DNA from: Acanthosepion pharaonis
Taxonomy: Eukaryota; Mollusca; Cephalopoda; Sepiida; Sepiidae
Assembly (NCBI GenBank): GCA_903632075.3
Contig: CAHIKZ030003453.1
Span: 206,001-270,000 of the forward strand
DNA length: 64,000 bases
Direction: 5' to 3'
The notes under the pieces are model-generated. The model ran no database searches. It worked only from the letters and a program-made list of their open reading frames with translations, and had not been told where the DNA came from. Shown here in pieces: positions 53,001-59,300 of this stretch. Positions within the stretch are counted from its first letter, which is position 1. Every line of letters starts with the position of its first letter. A program made the translations under genes and the position numbers.

Positions 53001-56000
53001 AACCTGGATCCCCCTTTGCAGGAGGAACCACCATCTAGTGTGCTTCAACTGCACGGCTAGAGAGCTTCACAGGTAAGCAAAGTTCTATTTGCCTTAAAGC
53101 ACTTTCACTCATTCAGATTTTCTTGTAAGCCGTATCTGAAAGAATTAATGGATTTAATTTTTTAATCAGAAATAATTTGATTACTTATTATAAACACATA
53201 TAGTAATAAAAATATGCTGGATTAAAAAATAAAATTCTTTAGAAACATCATTATAATAATAAATTTTTATTAGGTCTTTATTTTGTTATTTAGATGTGAC
53301 TTTGAAGTATAGGGTGTGGCAGAAATATGTCCTATATTTCAAACTGTCACCTGTGGCAATGGTGTCTTCAACTAGCTCATGTCTTACTATTCTTTTCAGA
53401 TACCAACGTTTGCTGTTGAAATATTTTTTTAAAACTAGCCAATCTGTAATTGCAACACAGAAAGCTTTTTGTGCTCATTTCATGTTATGGCGGAATGATG
53501 TTGTTCTGAAGAGAAGATCTATACTTTTAGTTGAAAATGTCAGGACCACAGGTTCAGCACTTAAAAGAAAGCCACCTGGAAGACCTCAAAGCACTTAAAA
53601 TCCAGAAACTCTTTGGGTGATTGAAAACTTTAGAAATTGTCTACAATAGTATAAGGTAAATAGAAGACACTATTAGGAGGATGTCATTTTTAAAACCAAA
53701 TTAATAAAAACTAGCTCTGTTTAAACAACAGTGTAATAATTTTCACTAATAAGAGCTACCTTGTTCTTTTTATCAACCTTTAAAATGTGGGAGGTATTTC
53801 CGTCGCACTCTGTATAATTTGCTAAGTAGTTTTAGTTTACTAAAAGCTTTTGATAGAAAAGTTTTGCTAATTGGAACAAGTGCTGATAAGTGAAACTGTG
53901 ATTAGTTATCTGTAGAGGGTGTGGTCCTCACAGATGGCAGTACTAGTATACATCATTTAATTTTTACCTTCCATATTGAATCCAGTGGGCTTGGTCCATT
54001 CAAAGTAGGTTTGTACAATCCATCCACCATTTTCTCGAATTTCTCGACTTCTGTCACAAATTTATCAAGGGTATCTTTATCCTGGTATGGGTCTTGTTTG
54101 AGAGCCTGCTTGATAGCATTGTTCTTCATGGCTTCTTCTTTCTGTTGTTGAATTTCCTGTGGAGTCAATACTTGAGGGGTCAGCATACTGTCAGGAATGG
54201 TCGATTCGCGAACATTCTCAGGACTAGAGGATAAAATATCGTCTAGTGATGAGGCTGTGGATCCAGACCACTGACGGCTTAGTCTTGAAGGGTGGAGTAT
54301 TTGTGGCGATCCATGTTGCTGAGGAGGCTGGAGTGGAGGCTGTGGTGGTGTGGACCCTGGCTTCTGTGCCTGGTGCTGAGGTGAGGGCTGGCTGTGACTT
54401 GTCGGCTGAAAGTTTGACTGTGGCACACGAACTGGAGATGGGGTAGCTACAGTCTGTGGTTTCAAGGGTGGTGTTTGATCAATGACTGGCTGGGCAGATG
54501 GTGCATTTGTAGGTGTTTGGGGGACAGGCTGGCTCTGGGGTTGCTGGAGATGTCCAACATTGATGCTGGCAGGAACCTGCTGCTGCTGCTGCTGGTGTTG
54601 GGATGTAGCCTGTTGGGGATAGCTGTGCCTGTTTTGGACATTGCTTGGCAGCATCTGAGTGTGTGGCTGTGATTGTGCTTGCTGGCTTGGCAGGCTGTGG
54701 GGAAACTGCTGTGGGGTGGACTGTCCATGCTGTATAATATGAGGCTGCTGTACTGGGTGGGGCTGCATCTGGTTGACCATATGGGGCATTCCTTGTTGAG
54801 GAGTTGCATAAGTATGATGAGGAGAGGTTTGAGATATTGGGGTTATTCTGGTTGACTGATAGTGAGGAGACCCCATTTGCTGCTGTTGCTGCTGTTGTGG
54901 TTGTACCATTGACTGAGGGTGGCTCATATTACCAAATGACTGAGGAGGCATCCACTGTTGATGAGGTACTTGTTGCTGTGGCTGGGTGTTTTGGTTCCAC
55001 TGCTTGGGGACCTGCTGTGGCAATGTCTGGTGCTGAAGACCTGCTAAAATTAATAAATAAATTAATGTTTTATGTTTTATTGACTACTTTATAACAGTCA
55101 GGTAGCTCCTGACAAGTATTTAAGTCTAATGTTTAACCCTTTTGATACAATTTATAAAAAACAATTGTTTTAGTATTTTTAGCATTAATACATTCATAAC
55201 GTTTTCAATAAGCACTACTTTTTAGAGCCAATATGCTATTTTCTTTTTCTTTAAACACTAAGTTTTTTTTGCCCTTAAAAGTATTATATAACCAAGATCA
55301 TTTCAAAAAATTAAGAACTGGTATTACTAACACATTTTCTTAGAAAATAGAATCAAAAGAATTAAAAAATGTTCATATCACCAGTGATAGAATTTGAAAT
55401 ATAAAACAAAATATATCACCTTTCATTTATTGAAATTATATATGGGGGCAAGATGTATGACAAAATGGAAAAAATTTTCATGTGACACATTTTGTCCTTT
55501 AAGACTTCATTGGACTAAGTTTATATCGACGTGACTCCACATTCACATGAATGAGACACTGGGAATTTTAAATTTAAAGAAAAATTTTTTTTATGTGCTT
55601 TGAATATATAATATAGCCAATTTCATTTGGATTCTTTTTTCTTTTTGTTTGTTTCTATCACTTTGTTATTAAATATCCCATATTATGGTAATAGTAGATC
55701 TGCCAAGAATGATGAAATGTACAAACCTGGATACAAATTTACTGTGGATTATCTAGTGATTAAAACATTTTCTAAACATTTTCGTCTCAGTGAATTGTTC
55801 CTTCTTTTAATTAGAGTAGCATTTTTTATTTAAAAATTCTGGTCAGTCTCATTGTGGTATGCGACTAATGTGTTGTTTTGTATAATATCCCTTTTGTGTT
55901 GATATAATCTTTTATTTAAAATCAATGGAAACAAAGTTAGTCTGAGGAAGTCCTAAAGGACTAATTGCATCACACAAAAATTTTTACCACTTTGTCATAC

Positions 56001-56037
56001 ATGTTTTCCAAAAATTGTTCTTGAATATAAAAAAAAA

Positions 56038-56094
<57 letters not shown>

Positions 56095-56320
56095 AATTAG
56101 TATAAAATAATCTGGAAAGCTTGAGACTGTAAAGAAAATCAGATGATCAAGATCACAAAACGGAGATTTCATGTTAATGTTTTAAAAGGGCAAAGTTTTT
56201 CAACCTACCACAACTGTGTTTCATGTTTTCATGATTATCAGGTGTTGAATTTTCCACCTGACAATTGCAAAAACATGAAACAGTCATAGGTTGAAACACT
56301 TTGCCTTTTTAAAACATAAC

Positions 56321-56375
<55 letters not shown>

Positions 56376-59300
56376 TTTTATAACACATTATGTTCATATA
56401 TAAAAATGTAATTTGTGAAAACCAGTTAGATGTTTATATCGATGGTTATTTCAATCTCAAATCAACCAATGGCCATAAACATCTGGGAAAAAATGCATTT
56501 TCTTTGCACGTGATGATCTGGTCTACACAAATAAGACAAAGTAAAAAAAAGGAGTTCTCATCCACACACCTCACCACTTATAACTGGTATCATCTGACCA
56601 GAGTAAGATACAAAATGGTGGATGGAGCAGAGACAAAAATCTTTATCAGATGTTGCAGCCAAGGGATTGGTGATTCTTGCTCATTAATTAATGTCTGCTG
56701 GATTTTAAATTTAAATAAAAAAAAAAAAAAAAAAATTTTTCTGTAACACCCAAGAAGGCTTCAAGCATAGTCAACAATTTTGTCATTTTCAAAAGCTTCA
56801 CTGTGCTCCCACAAGTAAATAAAAAAAAATAAAATAAAATAACCAAAAATATCTAGGTCATCACTGTGTCCTTTTAACCATCTCTGGTCATCTGGTCAGA
56901 TTTTGGAAAAGCGAGACAGGTTGAGAACTTTTCAGTACACCCACATCTACAGCAAATTCAGGTAGAAATTGGAGCTAACTTGAAACAAACAAGGTAGTAT
57001 TTCAATGACGACTACATTTCTATCGAATACATATACCATGTTTTCTAGTGTATAATATGAGAAATTTTGAACAAAAATTAATGGCAAAAAGGGAGGTTGT
57101 GTTATACAGAAGTAATTTTTACTCAAAAAGAAACATCTTATTTGAAGCAGAAAAATTGCAAATACAGACGAACTTCTCATCAACGGACTAATGGGGGTGA
57201 TTAGTCCATGAAAGCTGATTGTCTGTAAATGGGAATGGATTATTTGAGTTATAAAACCACTATAGTAACTACCAGTAGTTATAATCATAATGTAAATACT
57301 ATAAACATGTATATATGGCATACATAAATATATACTCAATATTGATATATTAATCAAAATACCAAAAATAATAGATTTCTCACAGTTACTTTCACTAATG
57401 CATTATACTTTCTGTCTTTGTTTACAATTGAAAGGCCACCACCACTGCCAAGCTGTCACTTTGAGAACTAATATGACTCATTCCGCTAAGCCCACTAATT
57501 TTGAAATACATTGATGACAATTTGGAAATTTTTTTCCTGCAGATTTTTTCATTTTTGTTTGCATATTTTGTCTGTTGCATCCAAACCCTGTTGATGGAAG
57601 GGGGGGGCATAGATGAGAGGTTTGTCTGTACACTGATTTTTGCTGACAAGATAAAATTGGTTTTTATTTTGATTTTCTTGTTATTTTAATAAAGTTTTCT
57701 CTCTTCATTCTTAATGAAAGAATATTTTTTTATTTTTATAGTTTATTTATAGAAATATAATAAAAGTGATATCAAACAGAAAAGTATGATAGGTTAATTA
57801 ACACCTTAAAATATACTCTACTGGGTATGTTTTCAAACGGAAATTAAAAAAAAAAACATTTGGTTCATTTCTAGTTTTTAATATTGTGAAAAATTAAATA
57901 TTTTAGTGTATCTTTGACATTGAGATTTTAATGAATAATATGGTACAACTTTTCAAAAAACATTTACATTTTCTACCCCAAACAAACTATCTTTATGGTT
58001 GGAAAGTAGAAAATTGATGATTAAGCAGCAATTCTCGTTATATTTTTTTTTTTGATAAATTCTAGCAATCAACAATAATTTTCTGAGAAAATTTGATAAT
58101 TTTTTTTTTATTGCCATGACTGCTTGGGAAAGATAGTGGTTGCCTACTTTAGTTTTTAAATTCAGAGTAGTCTTTCTCTTTGACTGGCTGCCAACCAAAG
58201 CTAGAGAGCTCAGTTTACACAGCTATTTGACCCATAGCAGTGGGGGGGGAGAATATGCCATTCTCAAAGGTGTTAGTATCAAAGTGAATGTAACAGAAAT
58301 TGCTAGAATTTGAAGTGATTGCCAGTTCCATTTTCTGTGCCTATGTACATTATGCTACATACACAGCTGCCAAGAGACCTGCTCTAAATTAGTAAACATA
58401 AAATAACTTACCTGCTGCAGGTGGGTTTTGTGGCATCGGCTGCTGATGTTGAACCCTGGCGAGAGGTACTTGGTGCTGGGGGGTGTATGACGAAGCAGCT
58501 GATGATGGTGGATAGCCAACATGGCTCACCTGCTGCTGGGGTGGGGGTTGCTGAGTGGGAACACTGCCCACAAACTGACCACTTGGTTGACCACTGTTAC
58601 TCATTTGAGGTGTTGAGGTTGGCATGTAACCTGCAGATGTCCAAGCTGGCTGGTGTGAAGGAATGGACTGAGGTGGTCCCGAGTATGTACTCCCAGGGTG
58701 AATGTATCCCTGAGGTGGTGCAACTGAACCAGATATAGCAGGTGATGGCTGTGGGCAATTTGTAAGGTGCTGAGGCTGACTAGAAGTCGGCATTTGATAT
58801 TGGCTATGAGCAGGGCTATGGCTGGTATCCCAGTTTTGTTGGGGTTGCTGCTGAGGTACAGGGGCTCGATTAGGTAACACTCCCGGGACTGAGTGACTAC
58901 TGGTGGGCATCTGGTATCCAGATACTGGTGTTTGAGGACTTGGAGTGTACTGTTGCTGAGAGATAGCTGCTGGGGCATAAGATGATGTGTGAGGGACAGG
59001 CATGCGAGTATTTTGGCTGGGTAAAGATCTTGATGGGGAAGGATACCCTGACCCAGGTGTTGGGTACCTGTCTACATAAGGGTGCTGTGAAGTTAGTGGT
59101 GCACCAGTATACATTTGATGGTGTGCAGCAGTAGACATTGAGGTTGGATAATGAGGTGCCTGGCTTTGATATGGAGGAGGTGGTATATTCGGTGGGTAGC
59201 CTTGTCGGTAAGAATTATATGGATCTGTGTATACAGAGTCCATCTGCTGACCAGTATTGCTTTGGTAGCCACTGGGAGGTATTTGAGACTGGTTTGAATA

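Noticed and set aside
54246..54855. Plus-strand ORFs over the P/Q-rich exons (also 58421-58738 and 59138-59347)
   Set aside because: Antisense shadows of the PTPN23 proline-rich exons.
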